Source of the DNA: Akkermansiaceae bacterium | Lineage (GTDB): Bacteria > Verrucomicrobiota > Verrucomicrobiia > Verrucomicrobiales > Akkermansiaceae | Length of the DNA stretch: 64,000 nt | Assembly: GCA_903908495.1 (NCBI GenBank) | Contig: CAIVSK010000014.1 | Coordinates: 1 to 64,000, forward strand | Direction of reading: 5' to 3' | Part shown: positions 8,541 through 20,291 of the stretch, one piece after another | Layout: every line of letters begins with the position of its first letter | How positions within the stretch are numbered: position 1 is the stretch's first letter | Notes under the pieces: model-generated | The model's database searches: none | What the model was told of the DNA's origin: nothing | Seen by the model: only the letters and a program-made list of their open reading frames with translations | Position numbers and translations under genes: made by a program

Positions 8541-10280
8541 ATGTTCCCGCCTCCCGTCCGCCGCGCCGCTCTGTGTGCCAGTCTCCTGCTCCAGGTCGGC
8601 GCGGTGGTCGTGATGTGGCTTTCGGCCCGTGCCGAAGCCGGCCCCGCGGTGCGCGAGACCATCGCCGCAGCGGTCACCGCCGCCACCCCGGACGAGCAGC
8701 GCGAGATGATCCTTTCGTTGAAAGCCACTCCCTCGCCGGAAGTCGTCTCATGGCTGGACAAGTGGAAAGAGGGTGCCATCTTCATCTATCAGGATGACGA
8801 GGGCAAGGCCACCGCGCTTCTCCTAACAGGATCGCAGGATGCCGCTGATAGTTATGCCACGCTGCGGCTGAGCGATGGGGCGCCGATGTGTGCGGCGGAT
8901 GGCAGCCCCATCCGGATCAACCCGAAGGCCGTCGATTTTGCCGACACTGACTCGGGTTTGCGGCGGGCGATGAAGGAAGTTGCGGATTTGGCGGCGCTGG
9001 CCGATGCTGATCCAGACAAGCGTATCCGCGCGATCCAGGATTCGGCCATTGGCCAGAACTCTGACAAGCTCCCGGCACTCGAGGCGGTCAGGTTGTTGGA
9101 GAAAAATCCCAAAGCGTTGCGGGCGCTGGAGGAAAGCATGGCCATCATCCGCCTCAATTCTCCGGAACCGGAGCAACGCATCACGGCGTGCAACACGCTG
9201 GGCAGACTTCATTCCATCGCCGCCCGCGACATGATTAAATCGATGGCGACGGAGACCGATGCCGCCACCGACAAGGACACCCGCACGGCCGCCAATCACG
9301 CCCTCAGCGCCATCGACTCCCACATTGCCACCATCAATGCCCTCGGCACCGCGTTCCGGGGCTTGTCGCTGGGCTCTGTGCTGTTAGTGGTGGCCATCGG
9401 TCTGGCCATCACCTTCGGCCTGATGGGAATTATCAACATGGCCCACGGCGAACTCATCGCCGTCGGCGCCTATACCACCTATATCATCCAGAATGTCTTC
9501 GCCGCAGGTTTGAAATTGTCACCCTTCGGCGTGTCCATCTCGATCCCCGGCCTCAATCTGCACTCCGGCGGCAACCTCTACTTCGCCGTCGCACTGCCAG
9601 CCAGTTTTATCGCCGCGGCGTTGGTCGGCCTGCTGCTGGAGCGCACCGTGATCCGCTTCCTTTACCGCCGGCCGCTCGAATCGCTGCTTGCCACCTGGGG
9701 CATCTCACTGGTGCTCCAACAATTGTTCAGGCTGATCTTCGGCGCTAACAACGTACAAGTCACCAGCCCGCTCTGGCTGTCTGGGAATTGGACGGTTAAT
9801 GATGTGGTGTTTGGCTGGAACCGGGTGTTCGTCATCGTCTTCGCGGCGGCCATCATCGCCGCCACCTGGCTGGTGATCAACAAAACCCCGCTCGGCCTGC
9901 TGATCCGCGCCGTAATGCAAAACCGCAACATGGCCGCTTGCATGGGTATCCGCACCGAACGCGTCAACATGATGACCTTCGGCTTCGGCTGCGGTCTGGC
10001 CGGCCTCGCCGGGGCATTCCTGTCCCAGATCGGCAACGTGGGTCCCTCGCTCGGGCAGAACTACATTGTCGATGCGTTCATGACAGTGGTGGTGGGTGGA
10101 GTCGGCAATATCCTCGGCACGGTCATCAGCGCGCTTGGCATCGGGGTGGCCGACCAAACGCTGCAACAATACCTCGGCAATCCGGTGACCGGTAAGATCC
10201 TGGTTCTGGCCGCGATTATCCTCTTCCTGCAATGGCGCCCCGCCGGCCTGTTTGTCACCCGTTCCCGCAGCCTCGATTGA
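8541..10280 (+). CDS. urtB: Urea ABC transporter, permease UrtB
   Basis: A 579-residue inner-membrane permease. The N-terminus has a signal-like segment followed by about 240 residues of soluble sequence (for example SLKATPSPEVVSWLDKWKEG). Such an extracytoplasmic domain is typical of UrtB and absent from ordinary LivH permeases. From residue about 272 the membrane part carries the branched-chain-amino-acid-permease signature GLMGIINMAHGELIAVGAY, and later GVGNILGTVISALGIG. It pairs with UrtC to form the channel energised by UrtD and UrtE. The gene ends 3 bp before urtC. The start at 8541 fits the sigma-54 promoter just upstream. Confidence 0.93.
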   Translation: MFPPPVRRAALCASLLLQVGAVVVMWLSARAEAGPAVRETIAAAVTAATPDEQREMILSLKATPSPEVVSWLDKWKEGAIFIYQDDEGKATALLLTGSQDAADSYATLRLSDGAPMCAADGSPIRINPKAVDFADTDSGLRRAMKEVADLAALADADPDKRIRAIQDSAIGQNSDKLPALEAVRLLEKNPKALRALEESMAIIRLNSPEPEQRITACNTLGRLHSIAARDMIKSMATETDAATDKDTRTAANHALSAIDSHIATINALGTAFRGLSLGSVLLVVAIGLAITFGLMGIINMAHGELIAVGAYTTYIIQNVFAAGLKLSPFGVSISIPGLNLHSGGNLYFAVALPASFIAAALVGLLLERTVIRFLYRRPLESLLATWGISLVLQQLFRLIFGANNVQVTSPLWLSGNWTVNDVVFGWNRVFVIVFAAAIIAATWLVINKTPLGLLIRAVMQNRNMAACMGIRTERVNMMTFGFGCGLAGLAGAFLSQIGNVGPSLGQNYIVDAFMTVVVGGVGNILGTVISALGIGVADQTLQQYLGNPVTGKILVLAAIILFLQWRPAGLFVTRSRSLD

Positions 10281-10283
10281 CCC

Positions 10284-11417
10284 ATGACCACCACACCTGT
10301 TAGCAGCCGGGTCCACGGCCCGATATTATTCCTGGCCGCCGTGTTTCTGGTGGTAGTGATGCCTGCGCTCAACTGCTATGGCCTGATCGCGGATTTCACC
10401 CTCAACCTGTGGGGGAAATACCTGTGTTATGGCATCATGGCCGTCGCCATCGACCTGCTGTGGGGCTACACCGGCCTGCTATGCCTCGGCCAAGCATTGT
10501 TCTTCTCCCTCGGCGGCTATATGATGGGCATGCACCTGATGCTCATGATCGGCAAGCTCGGTCAATACAAGAGTGATCTGCCGGACTTCATGGTGTTTCT
10601 CGGGCACTCCCAACTGCCTGGGTTTTGGCAACCGTTTTACTCGTTTCCATTTACCCTTGCCATGGTGTTTCTCGTCCCCGGCCTGTTGGCCCTGGTGTTT
10701 GGTTTCCTGGCATTCCGCTCGCGGATCAAGGGGGTCTATTTCTCAATCCTCACCCAGGCGCTGACGTATGGCGCGGCGTTGTTGTTTTTCCGCAATGACT
10801 TGCTGGTGGGCGGCAACAACGGGTTCACCGACTTCCGCACGCTGCTAGGTTCTGACCTGCGCATCGCCACCACCCAGCGCTGGCTCTATATCGCCACCGC
10901 ACTTCTGTTAGTCGCGGTGGTGGCCGGTTGCAAATGGCTCACCAAGTCGCGGTTTGGCCTGATTCAACGCGCCATCCGCGATTCTGAGAACCGCGTGTTG
11001 TTCTCCGGCTATGCCACCGCCAACTTCAAACTCTTCATCTTCGTCGCCAGTGCCATGATCGCCGCGGCCGCCGGCGCGCTCTATGTGCCGCAAGTGGGCA
11101 TCATCAATCCCAGCGAAATGACGCCCGAAAAATCCCTCGAAGCGGTGGTGTGGGTTGCCCTCGGCGGCCGCGGCAGCCTTTACGGCCCGGTGCTGGGCGC
11201 GGTCTCGGTCAACGCCCTCAAGAGTTGGGCCAGCCGCGCCTATCCGGACATGTGGCTGCTCATTCTTGGTGGCAGCTTCGTGCTGGTGGTGATGTTCATG
11301 CCCAAGGGGATCATCGGAATTCCCGCTCAAATCGCCGGCCTGGCCGCCCGCCTGCGCCGCCGCCGCGCCGAGGTCGCGCCCGACCCTGCCCCAGCCACCC
11401 AAATGACCGATTCATGA
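10284..11417 (+). CDS. urtC: Urea ABC transporter, permease UrtC
   Basis: A 377-residue multi-pass membrane protein of the LivM/UrtC family. Marks include [26 protein letters not shown], the long loop with the [22 protein letters not shown] region typical of Urt[18 protein letters not shown], and [19 protein letters not shown] near the C-terminus. It forms the heteromeric urea channel with UrtB. It starts 3 bp after urtB and overlaps urtD by an ATGA, so the products are probably translationally coupled. Confidence 0.93.
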   Translation: MTTTPVSSRVHGPILFLAAVFLVVVMPALNCYGLIADFTLNLWGKYLCYGIMAVAIDLLWGYTGLLCLGQALFFSLGGYMMGMHLMLMIGKLGQYKSDLPDFMVFLGHSQLPGFWQPFYSFPFTLAMVFLVPGLLALVFGFLAFRSRIKGVYFSILTQALTYGAALLFFRNDLLVGGNNGFTDFRTLLGSDLRIATTQRWLYIATALLLVAVVAGCKWLTKSRFGLIQRAIRDSENRVLFSGYATANFKLFIFVASAMIAAAAGALYVPQVGIINPSEMTPEKSLEAVVWVALGGRGSLYGPVLGAVSVNALKSWASRAYPDMWLLILGGSFVLVVMFMPKGIIGIPAQIAGLAARLRRRRAEVAPDPAPATQMTDS

Positions 11418-12184
11418 GTGCCAAGCCATTTCTTCTTGCCGCCGAAGGCCTCAACAAGTCGTTCGATGGCTTTCAGGCCATCAACGACCTCAGCTTCTAT
11501 CTCGACGAGGGTGAACTGCGCACCGTCATTGGACCTAACGGCGCCGGCAAGACCACTTTCCTTGATTTGATCACCGGTCGCACCGCGCCTGACAACGGCT
11601 CGCTGGTGTGGGATGACGGCAAACACGATTTGCTCAAGCTCAATGAATACGAGATCTATCGCCTCGGCATCGGCCGCAAGTTCCAGACCCCCACCGTCTA
11701 CAATGACCACTCGGTGACCGAGAACCTGTTGCTCTCGCTCGCCGGTTCGCGTGGCATCTGGCACAGCCTGTTCGGCAAAATCACCCGCGATCAATGCGAG
11801 AGGGTCGCCGAAATCCTCACCATCATCAATCTAACCGGCCACGCCCACCGCAAGGCCGGCACCCTCGCCCATGGACAAAAGCAATGGCTCGAAATCGGCA
11901 TGCTTCTGGCTCAGGATGCGCGCCTGTTGTTAGTCGATGAGCCGGCCGCCGGCATGACCGACGAGGAGACCCACCGCACCGGTGAACTGCTGCTGTCACT
12001 GGCCGGCAAACACACCATCGTGGTCATCGAACATGACATGGCATTCGTCCGCCAGATCTCCCGGGGCCGCAAAGTCACCGTGTTGCACCAAGGCCACGTG
12101 CTGTGCGAGGGACCGGTCGACCAAATCCAGAACGACGAACGCGTCATCGAGGTGTATCTCGGCCGCAAATCCAAAGCCGCATGA
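11414..12184 (+). CDS. urtD: Urea ABC transporter, ATP-binding protein UrtD
   Basis: A 256-residue ABC ATPase of the LivG type. The start at 11414 gives [20 protein letters not shown] and overlaps the urtC stop as ATGA; a longer frame from 11150 only shadows urtC. Walker A is GPNGAGKTT at residues 40-48. The ABC signature is the UrtD-type [13 protein letters not shown] rather than LSGGQ. Walker B is [10 protein letters not shown], with Asp near 175, followed by a switch histidine in VVIEHDMAF. It drives urea import together with UrtE and overlaps urtE by ATGA. Confidence 0.94.
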   Translation: MSAKPFLLAAEGLNKSFDGFQAINDLSFYLDEGELRTVIGPNGAGKTTFLDLITGRTAPDNGSLVWDDGKHDLLKLNEYEIYRLGIGRKFQTPTVYNDHSVTENLLLSLAGSRGIWHSLFGKITRDQCERVAEILTIINLTGHAHRKAGTLAHGQKQWLEIGMLLAQDARLLLVDEPAAGMTDEETHRTGELLLSLAGKHTIVVIEHDMAFVRQISRGRKVTVLHQGHVLCEGPVDQIQNDERVIEVYLGRKSKAA

Positions 12185-12912
12185 CCGCCACCTCGCCCCC
12201 GCCCGCCGCCGCCTGCCTGTCTGTGACCGGGCTGCACCTCGCCATCGGGGGCAGCCCGATTCTGCGCGGCGTTTCTCTAACGATCCGGCCGCGCTCCGTG
12301 TTCTGCCTGATGGGGCGTAACGGCGTCGGCAAGAGCACCACTCTCAAGGCGTTGATGGGCTTGCTGCCACTGGCTGCCGGCCGCATCGAGTTTGCCGGCA
12401 CCCGGCTGGATGCGCTGGCCACCGCCGAGCGCGCCCGCTGCGGGCTGGCCTATGTGCCGCAAGGCCGCGAGATTTTCCCCCACCTCAGCGTCGAGGAAAA
12501 TCTGTTTATCGGCACCCGTGCCCGTGGTTTGCGGCCAGGGGTGGCGGAGATCGAGCGCATTTACTCGTTGTTCCCGATCTTGCGGGATTTTCTCCAACGC
12601 AAGGGCGGCATGCTCTCCGGCGGCCAGCAACAACAACTCGCCATCGCCCGCAGCCTGCTCACCCGGCCCAAGTTGCTCATCCTCGACGAGCCCACCGAAG
12701 GCATTCAACCCAATATCATCGACCAAATCGGTGACGCCATCCGCTTGCTGCGCGCCGAGGGCGACATGAGCATCCTGCTGGTCGAACAATACCTCGATTT
12801 CTGCCGTGAGCTCGGCGACGATTTTGCCATCCTGGAACGCGGAACCGTTGCCGCCTCCGGCACGATGAACGCCCTTTCCGAGGAAGTGGTCCGGGAGTTT
12901 CTGACGGTCTAG
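12181..12912 (+). CDS. urtE: Urea ABC transporter, ATP-binding protein UrtE
   Basis: A 243-residue ABC ATPase of the LivF type, starting with the ATGA overlap with urtD. Walker A is GRNGVGKST at 45-53. The Q-loop region is YVPQGREIFPHLSVEENL. The signature is LSGGQQQQLAIARSLL from residue 145, and Walker B is LLILDEPTEGIQP with Asp at 169. IQPNIIDQI is characteristic of UrtE and LivF. It forms the nucleotide-binding heterodimer with UrtD. It ends the first urt unit, and the porin with its own promoter follows. Confidence 0.94.
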   Translation: MTATSPPPAAACLSVTGLHLAIGGSPILRGVSLTIRPRSVFCLMGRNGVGKSTTLKALMGLLPLAAGRIEFAGTRLDALATAERARCGLAYVPQGREIFPHLSVEENLFIGTRARGLRPGVAEIERIYSLFPILRDFLQRKGGMLSGGQQQQLAIARSLLTRPKLLILDEPTEGIQPNIIDQIGDAIRLLRAEGDMSILLVEQYLDFCRELGDDFAILERGTVAASGTMNALSEEVVREFLTV

Positions 12913-13004
12913 CAGACTATTCCGCGGGGCTTCAACGGGCCCTCTGTCTGACTCGTGGGTCCCTTGCCGATAAAAGTTTCGCGTTACGAAAATATCATGG
13001 ATAG

Positions 13005-13020
13005 TGGCACGCTTTCAGCT
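13005..13020 (+). promoter_or_regulatory. Sigma-54 (RpoN) promoter for the porin-urtA unit
   Basis: TGGCACGCTTTCAGCT has a perfect -24 element (TGGCACG) and a GC at -12, with exactly 10 bp between GG and GC. The -12 box is CAGCT instead of TTGCT. It lies 53 bp upstream of the porin ATG at 13074, leaving a leader of about 43 nt. It is the second such promoter in the urea locus, which strengthens both calls. Confidence 0.65.
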
Positions 13021-13073
13021 ACGTTCCGGGTGCGCCCCAAGGCGCCACCTCCAGTTAACCTCAACAACGATTC

Positions 13074-14081
13074 ATGAAACCAACCACACGCTACAAATTA
13101 CTCGGCTTACCTCATCTGGCATTGTTGCTCACGGCCGCCAGCGCCATGGGTGGCACGGACACAGCCGTCGCCCCGGCTCCGGCTCCGGCAGCGATCACCA
13201 CCCCGGAATGGCTCAAGATCAGCGGTTATGCCGCGATCGCTTACACTTATACCGATACCGGGGAGAATCGCCGCACCTTCGCTGATGGCAATACGCCGTT
13301 CGATGCGACGAAAGTTGTCTTCCAAGCCAACCAGGGGCCGTTGGGCGGTTACGTGAGCCTGTTCTACACGCCGGGCATTGCCGGCCAGCAAGGGGGAATC
13401 CTTGATGCCTACGCCACCTATAAGACGGGTGACGTGACCTTCACTGCGGGCAAGTACCTCAGCTATCTCGGCTACGAGGCGTTTGACACCGCCAGCATGA
13501 ACCAGATCACCTATGCCAACACGCTTGGCGCGATTCCAGCCTATCACAGCGGGATCAAGGCGGACTACGCCACTGACACCTTTGGTGCCGGCGTGAACGT
13601 CTCCGATTCGATTCGTGGCCAGGGTTTCTGGGACGGTGATGGAAACTTCGACAATGGCCTGGGTTACGAGGGTTATCTCACGTACAAGGGCATTGACAAG
13701 CTCACGCTGTGGTCCGGTTTTGCATATGAGAATGCCCAGGCCAAGGGCGAGCATGATTTTGTCACCTATGATGGCTGGGCCAGCTATGATATCACGCCGA
13801 AGACCACCATTGCCGCGGAAGTGGCCTATCACGACGGTGACGCGCGTGGTATTCAAGGACTGGGCTTTCTGAAGTATGCCTTCACCAAACAGTTCTCCAC
13901 GGCTCTTCGCATCGGCTTCGACGAAGTGAGCCGCGGCGGTCATGACCACATGAGTTATACGATCTCTCCGACCTATGCGTTCACCGACAACTTCCTGATT
14001 CGGGCTGAACTCACCGTCAACAGCACCAAGACCGTCGGCGATTCCACCTTCAGCGGCATCCAAGCGCTACTGAAGTTCTGA
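13074..14081 (+). CDS. Outer-membrane beta-barrel porin, probably for urea uptake
   Basis: A 335-residue exported protein. A signal peptide ([27 protein letters not shown]) is followed by an Ala/Pro-rich linker and about 290 residues of alternating aromatic, Gly and polar sequence. Typical strands are [43 protein letters not shown] and [14 protein letters not shown]. It ends with ...GIQALLKF, a terminal phenylalanine being the usual sign of a BAM-assembled barrel. It resembles the BBP2-type putative porins. Its position between urtBCDE and urtA, behind a sigma-54 promoter, suggests it lets urea or related small nitrogen compounds cross the outer membrane. That substrate is an inference from context. 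Confidence 0.8.
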   Translation: MKPTTRYKLLGLPHLALLLTAASAMGGTDTAVAPAPAPAAITTPEWLKISGYAAIAYTYTDTGENRRTFADGNTPFDATKVVFQANQGPLGGYVSLFYTPGIAGQQGGILDAYATYKTGDVTFTAGKYLSYLGYEAFDTASMNQITYANTLGAIPAYHSGIKADYATDTFGAGVNVSDSIRGQGFWDGDGNFDNGLGYEGYLTYKGIDKLTLWSGFAYENAQAKGEHDFVTYDGWASYDITPKTTIAAEVAYHDGDARGIQGLGFLKYAFTKQFSTALRIGFDEVSRGGHDHMSYTISPTYAFTDNFLIRAELTVNSTKTVGDSTFSGIQALLKF

Positions 14082-14209
14082 GATCAGCCGCTTCCCAGTT
14101 GATTTTCCGAGGGGTGGTCTGCTGTCCCCATGGCCAACCGGCCACTCCTTCTCCATTGCACAACTCCATCCAATTTGTACTGTTAATAAAGAATAAAACA
14201 TCCTTATTT

Positions 14210-15457
14210 ATGATCACACGCACCCTCCATACCGCGCTTGCCGCGTTCACCCTCACCCATGCGGCCGTGCTGGCCGAGGACACCGTCAAAGTCGGCGTCC
14301 TCCACTCGCTGTCCGGCACCATGGCTATCAGCGAGACCTCGCTGCGAGACGTCCTGCTGTTCACCTTTGACGAGATCAACGCCCACGGCGGCGTGCTCGG
14401 CAAGAAGATCGAACCTGTGGTGGTCGACGGTGCCTCGAACTGGCCGTTGTTTGCCGAGAAGGCCAAGCAGCTACTTGAGCAGGACAAGGTGGCAGCGACC
14501 TTCGGTTGCTGGACCTCGGTGAGCCGCAAGTCGGTGTTGCCGGTGTTCGAGGAAAAGAAGGGCCTGCTGTTTTACCCCGTGCAATATGAGGGCGAGGAAA
14601 TGTCCCCCAATATCTTTTACACTGCCGAGGCTGTCAACCAGCAGGCGACTCCTGCAGTTGACTTCATGCTCGCCGAAGGCAAGAAGAAGTTCTATCTGAT
14701 TGGATCGGACTATGTCTATCCGCAAACCACGAACCTGATTTTGCTGGAGTATCTGCGCCACAAGGGAGTGCCGCTGAAGAACATCGGCGGTGGATTCACC
14801 AAGGATGACAGCGGCAAGATCATCTCGGCAGGGAAGTACACGCCCTTCGGCCATACCGATTACCAACAGATCATCGCGGAGATCAAGCAGTTTGCGGCCA
14901 GCGGCAATGCCTGCATCATCAATACGCTCAACGGCGACACCAATGTGCCCTTCTTCAAGGAGTATGCCGCCGCGGGGCTCACGGCGGAAACCTGCCCGGT
15001 GGTGAGTTTCTCGGTGTCGGAGGACGAGTTCCGCGGTCTGCCTGCCAGTCAGCTGGTTGGCCAGCTCGGATGCTGGACGTACTTTGAGTCGATCAAGAGC
15101 CCGGCCAACGCCAAGTTCATCAAGGATTTCCAAGGCTGGTTGGCCAAGTCGGACGTTTCTGGAATCGTCAAGGAGAACCGCGTGACCTGTTCGCCGATGG
15201 TGCTGTCGTACGACGGGGTCTATCTATGGAAAGCCGCGGTTGAGAAGGCCGGCAGCTTCGATGTGGAAAAAGTGATGGCAGCTCTCAAGGGCGGCATTTC
15301 GTTCAACGGTCCTGGGGGGAAGGTCACCTCGCAGAAGAACCACCACCTCACCAAGAACGTTTACATCGGGGAAACCCGTGCTAACGGCCAGTTCAAGATT
15401 CTCAAGGAATACAAGAACGTGGTCGGCGAGCCGTTCCTCAAAGGCACTTACAAATAA
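14210..15457 (+). CDS. urtA: Urea ABC transporter, periplasmic substrate-binding protein UrtA
   Basis: A 415-residue exported binding protein. The ATG at 14210 starts a signal peptide ([24 protein letters not shown]); the longer frame from 14099 has no signal. The mature protein begins [23 protein letters not shown], with [22 protein letters not shown] and [12 protein letters not shown] segments that are hallmarks of UrtA rather than LivJ. Later come [11 protein letters not shown] and [13 protein letters not shown]. It captures urea and delivers it to UrtBC. It is unusual that urtA follows urtBCDE and is separated from them by a porin. A 128-bp leader lies between porin and urtA, with no strong terminator, so the two are probably co-transcribed. 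Confidence 0.95.
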   Translation: MITRTLHTALAAFTLTHAAVLAEDTVKVGVLHSLSGTMAISETSLRDVLLFTFDEINAHGGVLGKKIEPVVVDGASNWPLFAEKAKQLLEQDKVAATFGCWTSVSRKSVLPVFEEKKGLLFYPVQYEGEEMSPNIFYTAEAVNQQATPAVDFMLAEGKKKFYLIGSDYVYPQTTNLILLEYLRHKGVPLKNIGGGFTKDDSGKIISAGKYTPFGHTDYQQIIAEIKQFAASGNACIINTLNGDTNVPFFKEYAAAGLTAETCPVVSFSVSEDEFRGLPASQLVGQLGCWTYFESIKSPANAKFIKDFQGWLAKSDVSGIVKENRVTCSPMVLSYDGVYLWKAAVEKAGSFDVEKVMAALKGGISFNGPGGKVTSQKNHHLTKNVYIGETRANGQFKILKEYKNVVGEPFLKGTYK

Positions 15458-15595
15458 CTTGCTACCTGGTGGTTATGCGGGTCACCATCCGCAGCGGTCA
15501 TGTTCTTTGGCGAGAGCATGGCCGCAATTCTGTTGGCACTTGCGGCCCGGCCGCTGCCCTTGATCGCCAATGCCCGCTCAATCAATTTGTTTTTC

Positions 15596-16219
15596 ATGAA
15601 CGCCCACGCCTTGCCCATATCGCGCGCCAATAAGTGCCGCATCCTCATGCTCGCAGGATGCCTGCTGCCAACGCTGGCTATGGCCCATCCCGGACACTAT
15701 CATCCCGGTGAGAAGGACGAATTCGACACGCTGCTGGCCGGCTTTGCCCATCCGTTTTCCGGCTTGGATCATTTGCTCATCGCGCTGGCCGTCGGCGGCT
15801 TCGCCATGGCTCTGGGCAGGCGCTTAGGTGCGGCTGCCGCGGCCAGCTTCCTCGCCGCGCTCGCCGCCGGTGCCATCTTGGGCCATGGAATGGGTGCCGG
15901 GGCCGGTCTGGAAGTGGCCCTCGCCGCCACCCTGCTCATGGCGGGGGCCGGCCTGATCGCCGGACGCCTGCCATCCGCCGCGCTGCTGCTCATGGCGTTG
16001 GCGCTGGGCGGCGGCATCCATGGCTTTGCCCACGGTGCCGAAGCCCCCACCACTATTTCGATAGGCATGCTGGTCGGCGGATGGGTGGGCGGAACCGCTG
16101 TGCTGATAGGCATGGGTGCGGCGCTGCAGCGCGCCGCCAGCCGTCACGCCTGGCTGCCCCGGCTGGCGGGTGCGCTGCTGGTTAGTACCGGCACGGTTGC
16201 ACTGCTGCACCTGATCTAA
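15596..16219 (+). CDS. HupE/UreJ-family membrane protein, probable nickel transporter for urease
   Basis: About 207 residues from the ATG at 15596; 15647 is an alternative. A signal peptide ends at LAMA-HPGHYHPG. The mature N-terminus is His-rich (HPGHYHPGE) and precedes FAHPFSGLDHLLIALAVGGFAMALGRR, the HPxxGxDH motif of HupE/UreJ proteins, which are thought to move Ni(II). About five hydrophobic segments follow, with another conserved block GGIHGFAHGAE. It lies 9 bp before ureA, in the position expected for a urease nickel-supply gene (ureJ). Nickel specificity is inferred from family and context. Confidence 0.86.
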   Translation: MNAHALPISRANKCRILMLAGCLLPTLAMAHPGHYHPGEKDEFDTLLAGFAHPFSGLDHLLIALAVGGFAMALGRRLGAAAAASFLAALAAGAILGHGMGAGAGLEVALAATLLMAGAGLIAGRLPSAALLLMALALGGGIHGFAHGAEAPTTISIGMLVGGWVGGTAVLIGMGAALQRAASRHAWLPRLAGALLVSTGTVALLHLI

Positions 16220-16228
16220 CATTAATAT

Positions 16229-16531
16229 ATGCACCTTTCGCCGCGTGAGCAGGAAAAGCTACTGATTGTGGTAGCCGGGGATTTAGCCCGGCGGCGGCGC
16301 GGGCGCGGGCTGCTGCTCAACTATCCGGAGACCATTGCTTTGATCACCGCTGAATTGCTGGAAGCGGCCCGCGACGGCCATTCGGTGGCGGAGTTGATGA
16401 GTCTGGGAACCACCTACGTCACGCGTGACGAAGTGATGGAAGGAGTCGCGGAAATGATTCATGACATCCAGGTTGAAGCCACTTTTCCGGATGGGACCAA
16501 ACTGGTCACCGTCCACCATCCCGTACGCTGA
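16229..16531 (+). CDS. ureA: Urease subunit gamma
   Basis: A 100-residue small subunit of the cytoplasmic nickel urease, full length for the family. It starts [23 protein letters not shown] and keeps the diagnostic [21 protein letters not shown] and [19 protein letters not shown]. It assembles with UreB and UreC into the apoenzyme that hydrolyses urea to ammonia and carbamate. It lies 9 bp after the HupE/UreJ-type gene and 6 bp before ureB. Confidence 0.97.
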   Translation: MHLSPREQEKLLIVVAGDLARRRRGRGLLLNYPETIALITAELLEAARDGHSVAELMSLGTTYVTRDEVMEGVAEMIHDIQVEATFPDGTKLVTVHHPVR

Positions 16532-16537
16532 CCCCAG

Positions 16538-16851
16538 ATGATCCCCGGCGAAATCATCACTCCGCTTGGAGCCCCGGACCTGGAGCTCAATGTCGGCCTG
16601 GCCACCCTCAGCCTGGTGGTCGCCAACACCGGCGACCGCCCGATCCAGGTCGGTAGTCATTTTCATTTTGCCGAGACCAACCCCGCGCTGCATTTCGACC
16701 GCGCGGCGGCCCGTGGGTTCCGGCTTGATATTGCGGCCGGCACCGCGGTTCGCTTTGAGCCCGGCGACACCCGCGCGGTGCCGTTAGTGGCGTTTGGCGG
16801 CACCCGCACAGTCCACGGCCTCAACAACCTCATCAACGGCCCGCTCGATCC

Positions 16852-16855
<4 letters not shown>
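16538..16855 (+). CDS. ureB: Urease subunit beta
   Basis: A 105-residue subunit starting [20 protein letters not shown]. It contains the family motif [22 protein letters not shown], then [18 protein letters not shown] and the [11 protein letters not shown] tail. In separate-subunit ureases it frames the active-site pocket formed by UreC. It overlaps ureC by the ATGA at 16852-16855. Confidence 0.97.
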
Positions 16856-18572
<1,717 letters not shown>

Positions 18573-18573
<1 letters not shown>

Positions 18574-19019
18574 TGGAAGACCGACCCATGCAACTGGTGA
18601 CCCGCATGCTGGCGGATGCCTCGCAACTGCCACCCGATCGCCAGATCGTCCTGGCAGCCGAACGGCGGCAATTTCTCCAACGGCGTTGGCGCGGTACTGC
18701 CAGCGATGGCACCGACTTCGGCTTCGACCTCGTCGAGCGCCTCAGCGATGGCGCTGTCATCTGGCAGCGCGACGGGCTTGATTACGTGGTGCGGCAGTTG
18801 CCGGAGATGGTCTATCGGATAGCTCTGGACAATCCGGCGCAGGCGGCGCTGGTGGCGTGGAAGACCGGCAACCTGCACCTGCCGGCGCAAATCACCGCGG
18901 AAGCCATGTTTGTGCTGCACGACCCGGCGATGGCGCAGCTGTTAGATCGGGAGGGCTGGAGTTATGTGGAAACTGAAGAATTGTTCCGCCCGCTGAAAGC
19001 CATGGCGCACGCATCATGA
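18573..19019 (+). CDS. ureE: Urease accessory protein UreE (nickel metallochaperone)
   Basis: A 148-residue protein. The ATG at 18573 overlaps the ureC stop (TGATG); a longer frame from 18522 lies inside ureC. It begins MEDRPMQLVTRMLAD and has the UreE N-terminal peptide-binding part, then RIALDNPAQAALVAWKTGNLHLPAQI, matching the conserved HLGNRH-like region, here written KTGNLHLP. LLDREGWSYVETEELFRPL closes the metal-binding domain. The His-rich C-terminal tail seen in some UreE proteins is absent. It delivers nickel to the UreG-UreF-UreD complex. It overlaps ureF by ATGA. Confidence 0.88.
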
Positions 19020-19681
19020 TCGCGGACCCCTTGCTCTGGCTGTTGCAAGCCAATGACAGCGGCTACCCGTCCGGGGCCTACGCCCATTCCTCCGGCCTGG
19101 AGGAAATGGTCGCCTGCGGAGCGGTTAGTGATGCCCGCGAGCTGGAACAATTCCTCCAACGGCAGATCGTGCCGGCTCTGCTCACCTTCGAGGTCCCGCT
19201 GTTCGGCCGTGCCCACGCCGCGGCGGTTGGGATGGATCGCGACGCCTTGCTCGCGCTTGATGCCGAACTGGATGCCTGGCGCATCCCCGCGGAGCTCCGC
19301 GATGCCTCGCGCCGGATCGGCTCCCAGCGCCTCGAATTGCTCGCGACGCTGGATGCTTCGCCGTTCATCAGCGGCCTGCGGAATGCTTGTCCACGCTGCC
19401 ACCACCTGGTCGTCTGCGCGCTTGAGCTCGCGGCACTGCCGGTGGCACAAGCCGCCCGCGCCTATGCCTACCAAGCCATCGCCGGACTCACCTCAGCATC
19501 CCTCAAGCTCATCCGTATTGGCCAGAGCGCCTGCCAACAGATCCTCCGCCGCACCCTTGACCTGCTCGGCAGCCAGCTCGATGCCGCGTTGCTCCGCGAA
19601 CCCGACGGCTGGTTCAACCCGATGCTGGAAATTGCCTCCCTCCGCCATGCCCGCGCCCATGCCAGACTCTTCATTTCCTGA
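19016..19681 (+). CDS. ureF: Urease accessory protein UreF
   Basis: A 221-residue, mostly helical protein. It starts [35 protein letters not shown], the UreF hallmark (usual form LxQLxDSxFPxGxxxxSxGLE). The later part [21 protein letters not shown] matches the conserved C-terminal helix. UreF acts with UreD and UreG in the activation complex that gates nickel delivery to UreC. It overlaps ureE (ATGA) at its start and ureG at its end. Confidence 0.93.
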   Translation: MIADPLLWLLQANDSGYPSGAYAHSSGLEEMVACGAVSDARELEQFLQRQIVPALLTFEVPLFGRAHAAAVGMDRDALLALDAELDAWRIPAELRDASRRIGSQRLELLATLDASPFISGLRNACPRCHHLVVCALELAALPVAQAARAYAYQAIAGLTSASLKLIRIGQSACQQILRRTLDLLGSQLDAALLREPDGWFNPMLEIASLRHARAHARLFIS

Positions 19682-20291
19682 TAGACCCGTTCGCCCGTTC
19701 CGCCTCGGTGTCGGTGGCCCGGTCGGTTCCGGCAAGACCATGTGTGTGCTGCGCCTCTGCCAATGGCTCAAGCATGAGGTCTCGTTGGCGGTCATCACCA
19801 ACGACATTTACACCCGCGAGGACGCCGAGTTTTTGTTGCGCGAAAACGTCCTGCCCGCCGAGCGGGTGCGCGGCGTGGAAACCGGCGGCTGCCCGCACAC
19901 CGCGATCCGCGATGACACCAGCATGAACATGGCCGCGGTCGTCGAGTTGGAAAGCCTGCACCCTGACCTGCAATTGATACTTATTGAAAGCGGCGGCGAC
20001 AACCTGTCCGCCACCTTCTCACCCGAATTGGTTGATGCATATATCTACGTCATCGACGTGGCCGAAGGCGACAAGATCCCGCGCAAGGGCGGTCCCGCCA
20101 TCCGCAACAGCGACTTGTTGCTCATCAACAAAACCGAACTCGCTCCCTACGTCGGCGCCGATCTGGCGGTGATGGCGCGCGATGCCAGGATCCAGCGCGG
20201 CAACCGGCCCTTCCTGTTTGCCGACCTCAAGTCCGAGAAGGGCAAAGACGATCTGCTCGCCTGGCTGAAACATGAGTATCTGTTCGTCTAA
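19659..20291 (+). CDS. ureG: Urease accessory GTPase UreG
   Basis: About 210 residues from the ATG at 19659, with 19647 as an alternative; the long frame from 19053 merely shadows ureF. The P-loop GGPVGSGKT spans residues 19-27. The switch region is [15 protein letters not shown]. The CPH nickel and dimerisation motif is in [31 protein letters not shown] and [16 protein letters not shown] (NKTD-like) complete the SIMIBI GTPase. It couples GTP hydrolysis to nickel insertion. The start lies about 20 bp inside ureF, so translation is probably coupled. Confidence 0.96.
   Translation: MPDSSFPDRPVRPFRLGVGGPVGSGKTMCVLRLCQWLKHEVSLAVITNDIYTREDAEFLLRENVLPAERVRGVETGGCPHTAIRDDTSMNMAAVVELESLHPDLQLILIESGGDNLSATFSPELVDAYIYVIDVAEGDKIPRKGGPAIRNSDLLLINKTELAPYVGADLAVMARDARIQRGNRPFLFADLKSEKGKDDLLAWLKHEYLFV

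Noticed and set aside
8411..8785. Minus-strand 124-codon frame over the urtB start and promoter
   Set aside because: It overlaps the 5' end of urtB and the sigma-54 promoter, and shows no domain.
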